A stretch of 64,000 nt of DNA, from the NCBI RefSeq assembly GCF_000175935.2, contig NC_014839.1, positions 248,001 through 312,000 of the forward strand, given 5' to 3'. The translations under genes were made by a program, and so were the position numbers. The notes under the pieces are model-generated. The model saw only the letters and a program-made list of their open reading frames with translations, was not told the origin of the DNA and ran no database searches. Positions 38,259 to 47,248 of the stretch are shown here, piece by piece (position 1 is the stretch's first letter; each line of letters begins with the position of its first letter). Source of the DNA: Pantoea sp. At-9b (lineage in GTDB: Bacteria > Pseudomonadota > Gammaproteobacteria > Enterobacterales > Enterobacteriaceae).

Positions 38259-39118
38259 TCAAATCAGCGGCGACCAGAGGTCGTAGTTGAGTGTAAAGCC
38301 GTTACCCTCGCGTATCACTTTCCCGGTGGTAGGCAAGTTAAAATGCATCCCACTGACGGCAAGGTTATCACTGGCTGCCCGATCCAGCATTTTGCCGCGA
38401 ACTTGTGAGGCAGCAGCGGGATCGCTGTCAAAGGCAATGGTCACCTCTGGCTGTGACACCTGAATATGCGGGAAATGCACAATATCTCCCCAGATTAGCA
38501 ACGATGCTTTCTCATCACCTAGCAGATAACCGCTATGCCCCGGCGTGTGCCCGAACAACAGTACGGCCTGGATGCCCGGTAGAATGGCTTCTTCGCGGAA
38601 CGGCACCAGTTTTTGGTGATAAGTGCCAAAAGCGTTACCCGCCAGCTCAAAGTAGGGGCGAAACGCATCCGGAGCACTGGCAGCTATGATTTGATCGCGC
38701 CAGAACGCCAGTTCTTTTTCGTGGATAAATAGCTGCTGCACATTTCGAAACAGCGGCGTCTGCAAGGGAGCTGCGAGGCTGCCGCGTGGGTCAACAGAAT
38801 AGTATCAATCTGCAACGGGTCGATACCTGCGGCTGCCAGTGCCACCGGCAATCTTCCACCCCAGCCTTTAATCCCTCCTGCGCCGCTGTCAATCAGGATG
38901 GTATGTTGCGCGGTCTGGACCACATAAACGTTGATATTGATGCGCGGCGCGACCGGTGCACCGCGACGCTGGAGTAACGCTTCTGCCCATGAGCCATTAA
39001 TCCCCGACAGTAATTCAAAAGATACATCGAGATAGCCATCACTCAGCATAGTGACGAGCATATCGCCAACTTGTGTACGGTTAATTGCTGGTGCCTGCCA
39101 CTTAGGTTGCATACCCAT
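38259..39118 (-). pseudogene. Metallo-beta-lactamase-fold hydrolase gene lacking its metal-binding motif
   Basis: Two pieces in different frames: the N-terminal part from 39118 (MGMQPKWQAPAINRTQVGDM ... IDTILLTHA) and the C-terminal part from about 38765 (PLFRNVQQLFIHEKELAFWR ... GHTPGHSGYLLGDE, IWGDIVHFPHI). The MBL fold needs HxHxDH directly after LLTH; here LLTHAAASQLP is followed by the frame change, so the motif is deleted. The distal ligands (GHTPGH, GD) remain. The start is coupled (TAATG) to the end of the oxidoreductase remnant upstream. Confidence 0.85.
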
Positions 39119-39870
39119 TAGATACTCCCTGATTTCATCATTTTTTCAGATAGAGTAACAACAATCATGCCCACCTGTCGGTTGGACTCCATGTAACGAT
39201 GGGCTTCTGCAATCGCATCCAGACTGAGGGTCTTATCAATCAACGTTTGTAGTTTGTCGCAACGCAAACCATCCAGCACGAAGGATTTTGCGCGCGCCAG
39301 TTTTTCAGCATCCGGCATGATTTCAAACCGTTCATAACCGCCAGGTTGAGGTGATTGTTGAGGATATCAAACGCCGGGACATCAGATTGCGGCTGTCGAG
39401 GGCGTCGTACTGGAAAAATATGATCAGATGGGCCATTACCTGGGTCAGTTTTGCCATATTAGGCCCGCCAACCGGGCGGAAAACGATATGTATGCCCTGT
39501 TGTGCGTTCACATGCAGGGACTCCGTGACCATGCCCTGTTCCGTGATTGGCAATCACGGCAGTTGCGCCCGTTTTCAACAGCATCTCCCGTTTCTCGCTC
39601 GTGCGGGTAAGGGTGATCGATTTGGCTCCCTGTATATTACTAATCTGAATAGCGGCTAGCCCAACACTGCTGGAGGCGGTCCGGATGACTACATTCTGGT
39701 CCACCTGTAATGTTCTGAGCTCCACCAGCGCACCATACGCAGTGTGATATACATCATCCAGCTGGCTGCGCCGCTGGTAAAAGAGATATTCACCGGGTGT
39801 ATGATCACGGCATGCAGCGGGGCATTGGAGATCTCGCCATACATACCGTATTCTTCAATTATTGTAAGTA
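39118..39870 (-). pseudogene. Shattered zinc-type (quinone oxidoreductase-like) dehydrogenase gene
   Basis: Pieces on the minus strand: VDQNVVIRTASSSVGLAAIQ then SNIQGAKSITLTRTSEKREM LLKTGATAVIANHGTG (39600-39725; Rossmann GxxxVG), a middle piece HIVFRPVGGPNMAKLTQVMA, and the C-terminal DKTLSLDAIAEAHRYMESNR (39118-39318). These are the order and motifs of an MDR-type NADPH:quinone reductase. At least three frameshifts separate them and the 5' end is lost next to an IS relic. Confidence 0.8.
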
Positions 39871-39878
39871 AACCCGTT

Positions 39879-40959
39879 TTAGTTCAACGCACTTTTTGTG
39901 GTTTCCGGTTTTTCAGCCATCAGCCGGTACTCTTCCGGTGTCAGGTTATTCAGGGATTTATGAGGCCGCTCGCTGGAATATTTGGTCAGTCAGCGCTCGG
40001 TGATTTCCTGTGCTTCCTTCAGGGTTCTTGACAGAAATAAACTCAAAATTTCTGTCCGGTACGTCCGGTTAGACCTTTCGGTAAGGCATCTGCGTGGCTT
40101 TCACGGTTTGATAAATCATGCTCTTCAGGCCACTGCTCCAGCGTCGGCGAAACCAGTTTCAGGTCGTTGTCCATCCGCAGTTTCAGCGGATAGCCCCGGT
40201 TTACCACGAGCCTGTCCTGAACCCTGATCATTCGCTGTGCCGGGATATTCAGATCGATTTCAATTGCGAGGGCCACGCCGTTAAAGTAATCCGCCACATT
40301 GAAGGTCCTGAAGCGTCTGCCACAGACCAGCGCATCATGCATAAAAACTATCACCAGCGCTGGTTAAACGCCTCAGGCTTCACCAGTGGTGACGGGTTAA
40401 GTACCGGTAAACGCTGTTTCCATTGTAACGAAAATTCAGTTTCAGTAGGCAGTAAATCCGGTACACGCGTTTATGGTTCCAGCGTTACCTTGCCTGCGCA
40501 GCAACTGGAATCGCTTCTTAAAACCTTATCGCGGGTAGCTTTCTGCCAGCTCAGTCAGCACCTGGATCACCGGTCCATCGCGCTGGTAAAAATAGACCGT
40601 CCTGCTAAGCGATAACGTCCTGCAGGACTGGCGGTCGCTCATAGTAAATTGTGCGTTCAGATAACCGACGAGCGCACGCTTTATCGCTGGTTTTAAAGCT
40701 TACTTTCAATGACGTCATTAAGTGCCCGGCATTCAAGGTTTAGATCAGCAAACATCTGTATGAGGCGACGGATTTCATCCTCCAAGTATTTCATCTTTTT
40801 GATATCAGTAGATTCCATAACGCCAAACTTCGCTTTCCAGTTGTAACAGTTGGCTTCGGAAAGGGCTGCTTCACGGCAGACATCCTTGTCGGTACATCCG
40901 TCTTCACCAGACTTCACAGCGAGAATGGTCTGATGTTCGGTGAATCGGGCTTTACGCAT
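39879..40959 (-). mobile_element. Decayed IS3-family insertion sequence
   Basis: OrfA at 40693-40959 is nearly whole (88 codons, MRKARFTEHQTILAVKSGED and NCYNWKAKFGVMESTDIKKM). OrfB is in pieces: MHDALVCGRRFRTFNVADYF and NRGYPLKLRMDNDLKLVSPT (40040-40354; the first two catalytic acids' context), then ERPHKSLNNLTPEEYRLMAE near 39890-39960 in another frame; the segment with the catalytic Glu is scrambled. Terminal inverted repeats were not identified. The element sits on the 5' side of the oxidoreductase remnant and may have broken it. Confidence 0.8.
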
Positions 40960-41762
40960 GGTGATCTTCTCAGATTACATCATCAGTGTGCCGGAAGATC
41001 TTAAAAACTGAATGGTTTTATTCACCGGGATACTTGCACCATGACGGTAGCCATCCCAATATCCGTTTGTGAACGGGTATGATGATAAAGGCAGAGTTAT
41101 TTACTGCATAATACTTAATGTTCAGAGGCCTGGTTGGCACCTCTAGGTGTGCCCTTCTCATTTTCTGGAACAAAATGGAGAATCAGAGGGTATGAGATGG
41201 CAACATGGTTAATCAGGAGGCTGGCGCTGGTAGCGCAGTAATGAAATATCCGAATGAAAAAATATCACTGTGTTTACGCGGCGGCGTAAGGACATTATGC
41301 CTTCAGTCAGCTTATATTGCAGTTATAAAAAGGTTAGTCACTAGCCCCGTAAATATAATCTTTTCACAAATTCGGGTCATTGGAATTACGGAATTATTAA
41401 ATACTGTCAATAATTCCTTCACGTAACTGACAATATGGTGCGCTGTTGGAAAAAAGCCGAATCGTCGCAGGGACAGATTATGAGGAAAATTAAGATATTG
41501 GTTGCTAAGGTGAATATGTTGCCCGGTTACAGTTTACCTGAAATTGTTAAAGGTAAACTGACACGCACCTGTTTCAGTGGCTTTAGCTCAAATGCACAGA
41601 GCTTCTCCCCCTGCATTTCTGTGGCAAGTCTCTGCAGGTGGAGCGACTTTATCCTCAGCGCGAGCTAACGTGCTTGACATCTAAAAATAGATTTTGTAAA
41701 TAAACTATCGCCTGACGCGATCTGATCATCGGTCCAATCATTCATCTCGCATGTCAGGCCGG
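40960..41762. other. Gene-free stretch
   Basis: 0.8 kb with only short unsupported frames (73 and 77 codons near 41205 and 41435) that lack ribosome-binding sites and recognisable domains. It links the IS3 relic to the prophage-derived tRNA region. Confidence 0.4.
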
Positions 41763-41795
41763 AAGCCCCGTCTTAACCGATGGGGCTTTTTGTTT
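41763..41795 (+). terminator. Rho-independent terminator upstream of the tRNA-like gene
   Basis: AAGCCCC (41763-41769) and GGGGCTT (41782-41788) with a 12-nt loop, followed by TTTTTGTTTT. A strong plus-strand terminator immediately before the tRNA. Confidence 0.8.
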
Positions 41796-41796
41796 T

Positions 41797-41871
41797 GCCG
41801 GTTTAGCTCATTGGTAGAGCACCTGACCTATAATCAGTATGTCGTTGGTTGGATACCTGCAACCGGCACCA
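41797..41871 (+). tRNA. Degenerate tRNA (anticodon UAU by position), prophage-type
   Basis: GCCGGTT pairs perfectly with AACCGGC to form the acceptor stem, with CCA encoded (ACCA). The D-arm is GCTC-ATTGGTA-GAGC. The anticodon arm CCTGA-CCTATAA-TCAGT has one outer mismatch and a 7-nt loop; by position the anticodon is TAT (AUA, isoleucine), but position 33 is C rather than the universal T. The T-arm GTTGG-TTGGATA-CCTGC has a T-T mismatch and TTGG in place of TTCG/TTCA. It is probably a decayed tRNA of a lambdoid prophage late region, and activity is doubtful. Confidence 0.55.
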
Positions 41872-42420
41872 GATAATCCCTGCGGTTGACGAGTCAGGTA
41901 ATTAACGCCGATCTGCGGCAGGGTTTTCTTCTGTGTCATGTTTTGATAATTTGAATTTAATGCGGTGAATCCCCCTAGCGGAGGGGCCAAGCCAGAAAGA
42001 TTCCTCGGTTATTGTGTGACGATTCAGGTTCTGGCTTTTCTGAATCACCGGGAGGCACCCGGCACCGCAGACGTAACTACAATTTACAGCAAACCCTAAG
42101 TCTCGCTTCGGCGGCCTTTTTTAATAAAAAAGCCTCGCAATATATGTATACGGGACGAAAAGTGAAGTCTCCTCAAGGGATTGGGTTGTACCCGAGACGA
42201 AACATACTCCTCTTCTAACTTAATCTCTTAGGTCAATTCTTACACAGGCCTTCAGAGTTGTTTATTTTCAAATGCTTTACCTGAATAACTGATTAAGCAG
42301 TTCCCGTTCCTTTGCTATCTCCAGTTACTCCAAACAGGACCTCGTCATAATAAAGAGCGATACGCACTTTTTGAAGATATCAGACAGCACCTTTCAACTA
42401 ATGGAAGTGAGGATGAGCGC
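41872..42420 (+). other. Remnant of lambdoid prophage late-control region
   Basis: Hairpin-forming segments typical of the DNA between Q and the lysis genes of lambdoid phages: CCCCCTAGCGGAGGGG (about 41975-41990) and CACCGGGAGGCACCCGGCACC (within 42045-42066), then a near-palindrome GGCCTTTTTTAATAAAAAAGCC (about 42112-42133). No gene is supported. The identification rests on recalled arrangement of such phages, with a tRNA before and a holin-like fragment after. Confidence 0.45.
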
Positions 42421-42510
42421 ATGCCGGAAAAAGACACAGGCTTTTGGGATAGCCTGCTTGCATTGTTGTACGCCCACAATCCGTCACCTGCGCTTCAGTT
42501 ACGTGAATAA
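42421..42510 (+). pseudogene. Holin N-terminal fragment
   Basis: ATG 42421 after GAGGATGAGCGC starts MPEKDTGFWDSLLALLYAHN and stops at TAA 42508 after 29 codons. MPEKD-x-FW-x-L is the start of a common lambdoid holin family that normally continues for about 70 more residues with membrane segments. Only the 5' piece is left. It fits the lysis-module position after the tRNA. Confidence 0.5.
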
Positions 42511-42950
42511 TCTGGGATGTTTTGCTGGTCTGTGGATACCTATCCTTGGTGTTGCTTTTGTAATGAATGATGTCTTCTGGATCAGTTTTAGCACGACGCT
42601 AAGCATCTATAGCAGCATTGCAAGGGAAGATAATCGGATATGGTGGCCAACGCGGTTGAAGAGATGGTTATCAAATGGCAGGAGGATAACTATAATCCAA
42701 AGCCGCTTTTCGCAAAATCGAGACCGCTTCCGACATACGATACCAGCCTTACGATCGGAAAATATCCGTGGGCTAGTGAAACAGCAGAGGAAATTATGTG
42801 GAACTACTTTTCCCGGTTTAAAATGGATGGCAGCTGATTCAATTTTGTTGCTTACTGGTTCTATGAGAAAGGTTCCCTGCCAAATTTTCTCCGGCCTAAG
42901 TCGCAAAAAAATATCCGATACAACCCCCTGAACCATTGACCATAAGGATA
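42511..42950 (+). pseudogene. Unrecognised broken gene with a membrane segment and a conserved-looking C-terminal part
   Basis: One frame reads FAGLWIPILGVAFVMNDVFW (a membrane segment), then a second frame continues PTYDTSLTIGKYPWASETAE EIMWNYFSRFKMDGS to TGA at 42834, and the same frame goes on past it as FNFVAYWFYEKGSLPNFLRP. The pieces look like one protein broken by a frameshift and a stop. I do not recognise the family with certainty. Confidence 0.4.
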
Positions 42951-43491
42951 CTCATTGAGTCAGCGCAAGCGGGGTGCTGGATTTATTAACAGTTACCAGT
43001 CATCCGCAACATCATTTTCCCGCAGAAATTAGTTTGCTCTCAAATAAAACCGCGCTCCGGGGAGGGCACGGGGAAGGTACATCATGGATTCCATGATACG
43101 ATATGGTGGTGCAATGTCATTACTATAGAGTGGGACCTGTCGTCAGCAGATGCCCACGTCTCCTGAAAAACCTTCGAAACAACCTCTTTGTCGCCTTCCT
43201 TATCCTTCGATCTCAACACTGACAGGTGGTCATTATTGGCGTTTTTGAACACGACATACAGATAGGGATAGCTCCGGTTGAGTCGCTTTTTCAGCTCCTC
43301 CCTCTACGTATCTATTGGAGCCTATGTCTTTCACTCTTGCGATAGTCACTTCAGCAATCATGCCGACTCCTATTCAACTAAAAATCCCTTACCGACAATC
43401 TCTTCTCAGAGACCTCCCGTGATTGACTCGATCACACCCAATCATTCAATAACACTGTTCGCATATTCAGTACATTTAAGAGCGACAGGCG
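42951..43491. other. Gene-free stretch
   Basis: Short frames only. A fragment reading KNLRNNLFVAFLILRSQH then GVFEHDIQIGIAPVESLF (about 43160-43300, interrupted by TGA) suggests more decayed coding sequence of unknown type. Confidence 0.35.
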
Positions 43492-43725
43492 ATGCTACGC
43501 GACTATGAAATTATGATTGCATTCAAACAGGCAATATAGCGGGATGCCGTCGGGCGTTTCACAGTCAGCACTCTCAATTTTGTGCAGGAGCTGGGTCGTC
43601 TAAACTGGCATTACATGCTGCGTGCAGCCAACAAATGGATCGAGACACACACAACAACATTTCGTGATATCTCAACAACCGAAGGTGAAGAACGCCTGTT
43701 CCAGATATTCAACCCAAACGGATGA
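43492..43725 (+). pseudogene. Unknown small frame interrupted by one in-frame TAG
   Basis: From ATG 43492 the frame reads MLRDYEIMIAFKQAI, TAG at 43537-43539, then RDAVGRFTVSTLNFVQELGR and LNWHYMLRAANKWIETHTTT to TGA 43723-43725: 77 sense positions with one amber codon. The protein-like composition on both sides of TAG indicates a former or recoded gene. The next frame overlaps its stop (GATGA). Family not recognised; probably prophage-derived. Confidence 0.45.
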
Positions 43726-43991
43726 GTAATACGTCTTGGGCAGAAATGGACCGATAGTTGATTGTCGAACGTACTAATGCAGCATAGGCAGCCGAAAAAA
43801 TGCAGGGCCGAACTATTGGAACGGGCAGGAAGGCTGAGAAAGAAAGGGGTATCCAAGTTATAGGTAGCACTGATATGACGTGGCAGTACCAGCGTTATAC
43901 AAAAAATTTACGATATCTACAGAATGGTCCAGCCAAGTTTGGCCTCAACCTGCTGTTAATCATTTTCTTATTCTCTGAAGCGCAGGTTTAA
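43722..43991 (+). pseudogene. Unknown small frame interrupted by two in-frame TAGs
   Basis: ATG 43722 overlaps the preceding stop. The frame reads MSNTSWAEMDR, TAG (43755-43757), LIVERTNAA, TAG (43785-43787), AAEKMQGRTIGTGRKAEKER, ending LNLLLIIFLFSEAQV at TAA 43989-43991. A hydrophobic segment lies near the end. 89 positions in total, with TAG as the only interrupting codon. Family not recognised. Confidence 0.45.
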
Positions 43992-44116
43992 ATCAAGATT
44001 TCATAACGTAACAACAGGAAAATTAACAAGATAAACTGGCAATCTCTGCGTACGCGGCTATGATTAACGCAGAAACAGACAGTTATCAGAGAATGATTTA
44101 TTTATAGGGAGTTTTT

Positions 44117-44275
44117 ATGGGTTTCTGGAGAGTTGTCATTACTATCCTCATACCGCCGCTTGGCGTCCTTATCGGAAAAGGATTTGGCTGGGCATTCCTG
44201 CTGAACATTATATTGACATTGCTGGGCTATATTCCGGGTTTGATTCATGCGTTCTGGGTGCAAACACGCAATTGA
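44117..44275 (+). CDS. yqaE: YqaE/Pmp3-family small membrane protein
   Basis: 52 residues: starts MGFWRVVITILIPPLGVLIG and ends with GYIPGLIHAFWVQTRN. This is the UPF0057/Pmp3 family signature and the same length as E. coli YqaE. Two membrane helices are predicted in the inner membrane; family members respond to salt, cold or membrane stress, and their molecular function is unclear. TAGGGAG precedes the ATG at a normal distance. It is intact while its neighbours are decayed. Confidence 0.93.
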   Translation: MGFWRVVITILIPPLGVLIGKGFGWAFLLNIILTLLGYIPGLIHAFWVQTRN

Positions 44276-44319
44276 CCTGATATTAGATTGCAGTGCAAAT
44301 GCGTCGCTCTGCCTCCCCG

Positions 44320-44342
44320 GTCAACAACTCCAGATTGTTGAC
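44320..44342. repeat. 8-bp inverted repeat upstream of the recombinase relic
   Basis: GTCAACAA (44320-44327) and TTGTTGAC (44335-44342) with a 7-bp spacer, 50 bp before the recombinase start. Could be part of a resolvase site or a regulatory operator; no crossover repeat partner was seen. Confidence 0.35.
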
Positions 44343-44393
44343 TGTATCACTGATGGAGGTTTGATCGATCCCTGTTTTTCGAGCGGAGAACCG

Positions 44394-44836
44394 ATGCTGA
44401 TCGGTCATTTAGGGTGTCAACAAATGACCAGAGAACGGATTTATAGCGAACCGCGCTTCAGATCGCACAATGTGATCTGATTTTCGAAGGTAAAATAAAT
44501 GGCATTAAGGCCGATCGGCCAGGACCGCGCTGGGTGATCAGGATATTGAAAGCATGTGATATGCTGGTTGTGTGGAAACTTGACCGTTTTTGGTCGCAGT
44601 ATGCGCAATCTGGTGATGCTGATTGAAGAACTTAAAGAGAAGGGTATCAACTCAGAAGCCTGACAGACAGTATTGATACCGGAACGCCAATGGGGCGTTT
44701 CTTTTTCCATGTTATTGGTGCCCTCGCCGAAATGGTACGTGAGCTGATTGTGTAGAACGGTAGCCGGTTTGGCCGCAGCGCGGGCCAGATGGGCGCATTG
44801 GTTGACGCAGGAGTATTATGGCGCGTGAAGTAGTGG
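44394..44836 (+). pseudogene. Serine recombinase (resolvase/invertase) remnant
   Basis: From ATG 44394, pieces in shifting frames read MLIGHLG, QRT-like text, then ALQIAQCDLIFE, LKACDMLVVWKLDRF (44550-44590), RSMRNLVMLIEELKEKGIN and, in another frame, ALAEMVRELIV. These are the E-helix and catalytic-domain landmarks of Hin/Pin/TnpR-type serine recombinases. Frameshifts and stops are frequent, and the C-terminal HTH is missing. Confidence 0.75.
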
Positions 44837-45186
44837 TGAGGGCAAAAAGGATAATTATTAACGGAGCCCCCTGAACTAGGTTGCGCTAGTGCTGGTAGTC
44901 TCGCCCAAGACAATTTACCGTTATATACCTGCTACACGGCAGGTGGCCCTGAGAGGTAAATAAAAAAATCCCGCTCTCCGGGTTGGGTTACATGGCCAAC
45001 TTCGATAGAAATAATAGAATTTGGAGGGGTTACATTATGGTATACTAATACCATTGAGCATGGTCGGTTATTATTTGGAATAAGAAAATCTTTGTTTAAT
45101 TTAATAGCCTATCCATTTCTGGGCAAACGGCCACAGCACTCCGAACCCAATTATCAGTAGAATGGTAGTAACCAGGGGAATTTGAT
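44837..45186. other. Gene-free stretch with minus-strand terminator-like hairpin
   Basis: No supported gene. CCCG-CTCTC-CGGG with an adjoining A-run at 44962-44982 reads on the minus strand as a short stem followed by TTTTTTT. GGTAT/ATACC forms a small palindrome near 45049-45064. Confidence 0.35.
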
Positions 45187-45375
45187 TCAACCATATGTCG
45201 GTTTTTTGTTTAATTCTACATCGTTCTTAATCTTCTCAACTCGCTTTAATTCTTTTCTAAGAATATTAATAGAATCCTGCACTTTCTTATGGTAGCTGGC
45301 AATATCTTCTTCTGACCGCTGATTGTTAATCTCTGACTTATTTTTTAATATCTGGCTACTGATAATTCTGTTCAT
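45187..45375 (-). CDS. Hypothetical 62-residue coiled-coil protein
   Basis: 62 codons, starting MNRIISSQILKNKSEINNQR and continuing with charged heptad-like text (HKKVQDSINILRKELKRVEK). Nearly the whole protein is predicted helix/coiled coil. No good ribosome-binding site lies upstream and no family is recognised, so it may be chance; the absence of stops in a lysine/glutamate-rich AT-rich frame is only mild support. Confidence 0.3.
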   Translation of the reverse strand: MNRIISSQILKNKSEINNQRSEEDIASYHKKVQDSINILRKELKRVEKIKNDVELNKKPTYG

Positions 45376-45906
45376 CGGATTGTGTTGATTTCAAATTCAA
45401 AATGAAAGTTGAATTGTTACATTTTATCAATCTAATGTCATGTTGGCAGGGTCCTAAAGGCGCGTGAGATTTGTCTTACAAAAAATCATGTACTCCGGGG
45501 GGCAGCGCGGGCAATGATTATCTCGTATAGTATCGCAACAGTATGTGTTGCTACGCTGCATCTACAGTTTAGCTGAGCCATATCACCTCGATAAAAATAC
45601 TTGCGCATGGCACTTGAAGTGTTCAGAAAGGCAAAAAATCTTGTATGCAACACGCGTGCCGTATGTGATGCACTTCAATAATAGAGACGAAAGTGCAGTT
45701 GTGCATTAGAGAAACGATGATTTATTTTTTCAGTCGGGTGAATAATTTTTGGATGTTAGACTTAAATAAAATATAATGGTACGAAGTGAAAAAACGGTGT
45801 TTAGGTCGGGGTATAATCTGCACCGTCAATACGGAACCAGCAAATTCTATATAAATGTAGTTCCCATACGTGATAATGGGAAATGATATAACTCATTCCT
45901 GGCGAT

Positions 45907-45936
45907 AAAAAAATGCGATCCCATTAGGGATGGTGC
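45907..45936 (-). terminator. Terminator-like hairpin (minus strand)
   Basis: On the minus strand ATCCC-TAAT-GGGAT followed by CGCATTTTTTT. No gene is recognised upstream of it on that strand. Confidence 0.5.
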
Positions 45937-46023
45937 GCTAGAAATGAGGATCACGAATGTTCAGCTAATGGGCTGTCAGTGAATCAGACCGTAAGTAACT
46001 ATAGCAACATTATGGAATACCGT

Positions 46024-46059
46024 AAAAAAGCCCGCCCCAGATAAATGGTCGGGAAAAAA
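46024..46059 (-). terminator. Weak terminator-like hairpin (minus strand)
   Basis: CCCG (46031-46034) and CGGG (46050-46053) with A6 at 46024-46029; on the minus strand the stem ends in GGGCTTTTTT. Short stem and large loop, so weaker than its neighbours. Confidence 0.35.
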
Positions 46060-46331
46060 GTGAGTGTCAATAATGCACTGCATCACATCACTAATGTTGA
46101 GTTGTAACAATGACATTTATTATTAAATGTGATATTCTGAATTGATGGTGATTTAAGTTTAATATTCTGGTGATAATGGCAGAGACAAACTTCGTAAGGT
46201 AAGCATTAATTCAGAACGAATCAGGAAACTATCGGTTCATATCTGATATGAAGTTTCAAGAAAATTCGCACTGAGCTGGGATAGTGTAACTAAATTTTAT
46301 TTAGTAATATGTCTGATACATGTGAAAGAGC

Positions 46332-46349
46332 ACACTATTCGAATAGTGT
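46332..46349. repeat. 18-bp perfect palindrome
   Basis: ACACTATTCGAATAGTGT, followed by TTTTG on the plus strand. It could be an operator for a dimeric regulator or a stem without loop; it lies only 20 bp from a minus-strand terminator. Confidence 0.5.
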
Positions 46350-46369
46350 TTTGCCTGCCGCAGTAACAG

Positions 46370-46395
46370 AAAAAAAGCCCGCACACATTGCGGGC
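46370..46395 (-). terminator. Rho-independent terminator (minus strand)
   Basis: GCCCGCA (46377-46383) and TGCGGGC (46389-46395), 7-bp stem, 5-nt loop, then T7 on the minus strand (A7 at 46370-46376). It lies 214 bp downstream of the candidate 32-residue membrane protein gene, which it may terminate, or it ends a separate small RNA. Confidence 0.75.
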
Positions 46396-46608
46396 TGTGG
46401 TAAGCGAATCCACCAATATAAGTATATCATGGCATGTCGGTGTGGCATGCCACACTTTGAGTTTAGCAACAGGTATCGTTAGCGCAAAAAATATCCCTGA
46501 GTTGTGATTGTCTGACTCCGGGGGAGAGTGATAAAGAATAATTATCATAGTCATATGATGTATTAGGAGAAGTTAAGAAATCTCTTATTTGATATATTCC
46601 TCGGGGAT

Positions 46609-46707
46609 TCACATGAAGTATGACATTAGAATAACAGCAAGATAAGCAATGCCAACAACAACATACGCTAGCAGCATATGGTTTGGCTTAAAGTAACGAT
46701 ACGCCAT
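46609..46707 (-). CDS. Candidate 32-residue single-pass small membrane protein
   Basis: On the minus strand GGGAG lies six bases ahead of ATG 46707; the frame reads MAYRYFKPNHMLLAYVVVGI then AYLAVILMSYFM and stops at TGA 46609-46611. A basic N-terminus (about 9 residues) followed by one hydrophobic helix of about 20 residues is the pattern of enterobacterial small inner-membrane proteins. No family name is recognised. The good ribosome-binding site and perfect hydrophobic pattern are the evidence; it stands alone in an otherwise gene-poor stretch. Confidence 0.55.
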   Translation of the reverse strand: MAYRYFKPNHMLLAYVVVGIAYLAVILMSYFM

Positions 46708-46908
46708 GTTGTCTCCCGGATTCAATATAAAGTCATCACTTTGAGTAAAATTCTATTAGGTACTTCGCAGCATCCGAATCTCTTATCTACTATGGCGATA
46801 GGCTTCGCTTTTTATGAACTAGGCCAGTAATGCTAGACCTGCACGATTATCGCCACCTAATCCGCGCGAGGAATGGTGAGGGGCCAGCAATTTAGACGTC
46901 TGTGCTTG

Positions 46909-46944
46909 AAAAAAAACCACACCGGGTGATGGCCACAGTGTGGT
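46909..46944 (-). terminator. Terminator-like hairpin (minus strand)
   Basis: ACCACAC (46916-46922) and GTGTGGT (46938-46944), 7-bp stem with a 15-nt loop, then T8 on the minus strand. Confidence 0.55.
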
Positions 46945-47248
46945 CAAATATTTATCGTGATTTTTATTATAATTCACGGCGTTACCGTAAATGTACATTA
47001 TCCCAAAATTAGGTGGCGTTCAATCAACTTATTTCTTCATATAGGAATAGGCTTAATTCATCTTATGAGGTAATTCTTAATAAACTAACTGTTCTCTAAT
47101 TAAGTTTATGTTTTAACTGGATTTTTTTATTTCATGTGTGTTCGCTTTTTTTAAATTATTTGTCTGGTTGTACAGGGTAATAGGCTACTCAACATTTTTC
47201 GGTAGAAATCGCTACTTTTCCATTAGATGATGAGGAATGATGTAAGTG

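Larger units (their letters stand above)
45376..46608. other. Gene-poor stretch with several minus-strand terminator-like hairpins
   Basis: No supported CDS in about 1.2 kb. Contains terminator-like hairpins listed separately and an 18-bp perfect palindrome at 46332-46349. Confidence 0.4.

Noticed and set aside
41205..41668. Two short plus-strand frames
   Set aside because: No ribosome-binding sites, no domains, and composition like the surrounding non-coding DNA.
42607..42936. Minus-strand 109-codon frame
   Set aside because: Antisense to protein-like plus-strand text and without a ribosome-binding site or family.
46297..46554. 85-codon minus-strand frame as a gene
   Set aside because: It runs through the terminator and the 18-bp palindrome, and the composition is not protein-like.
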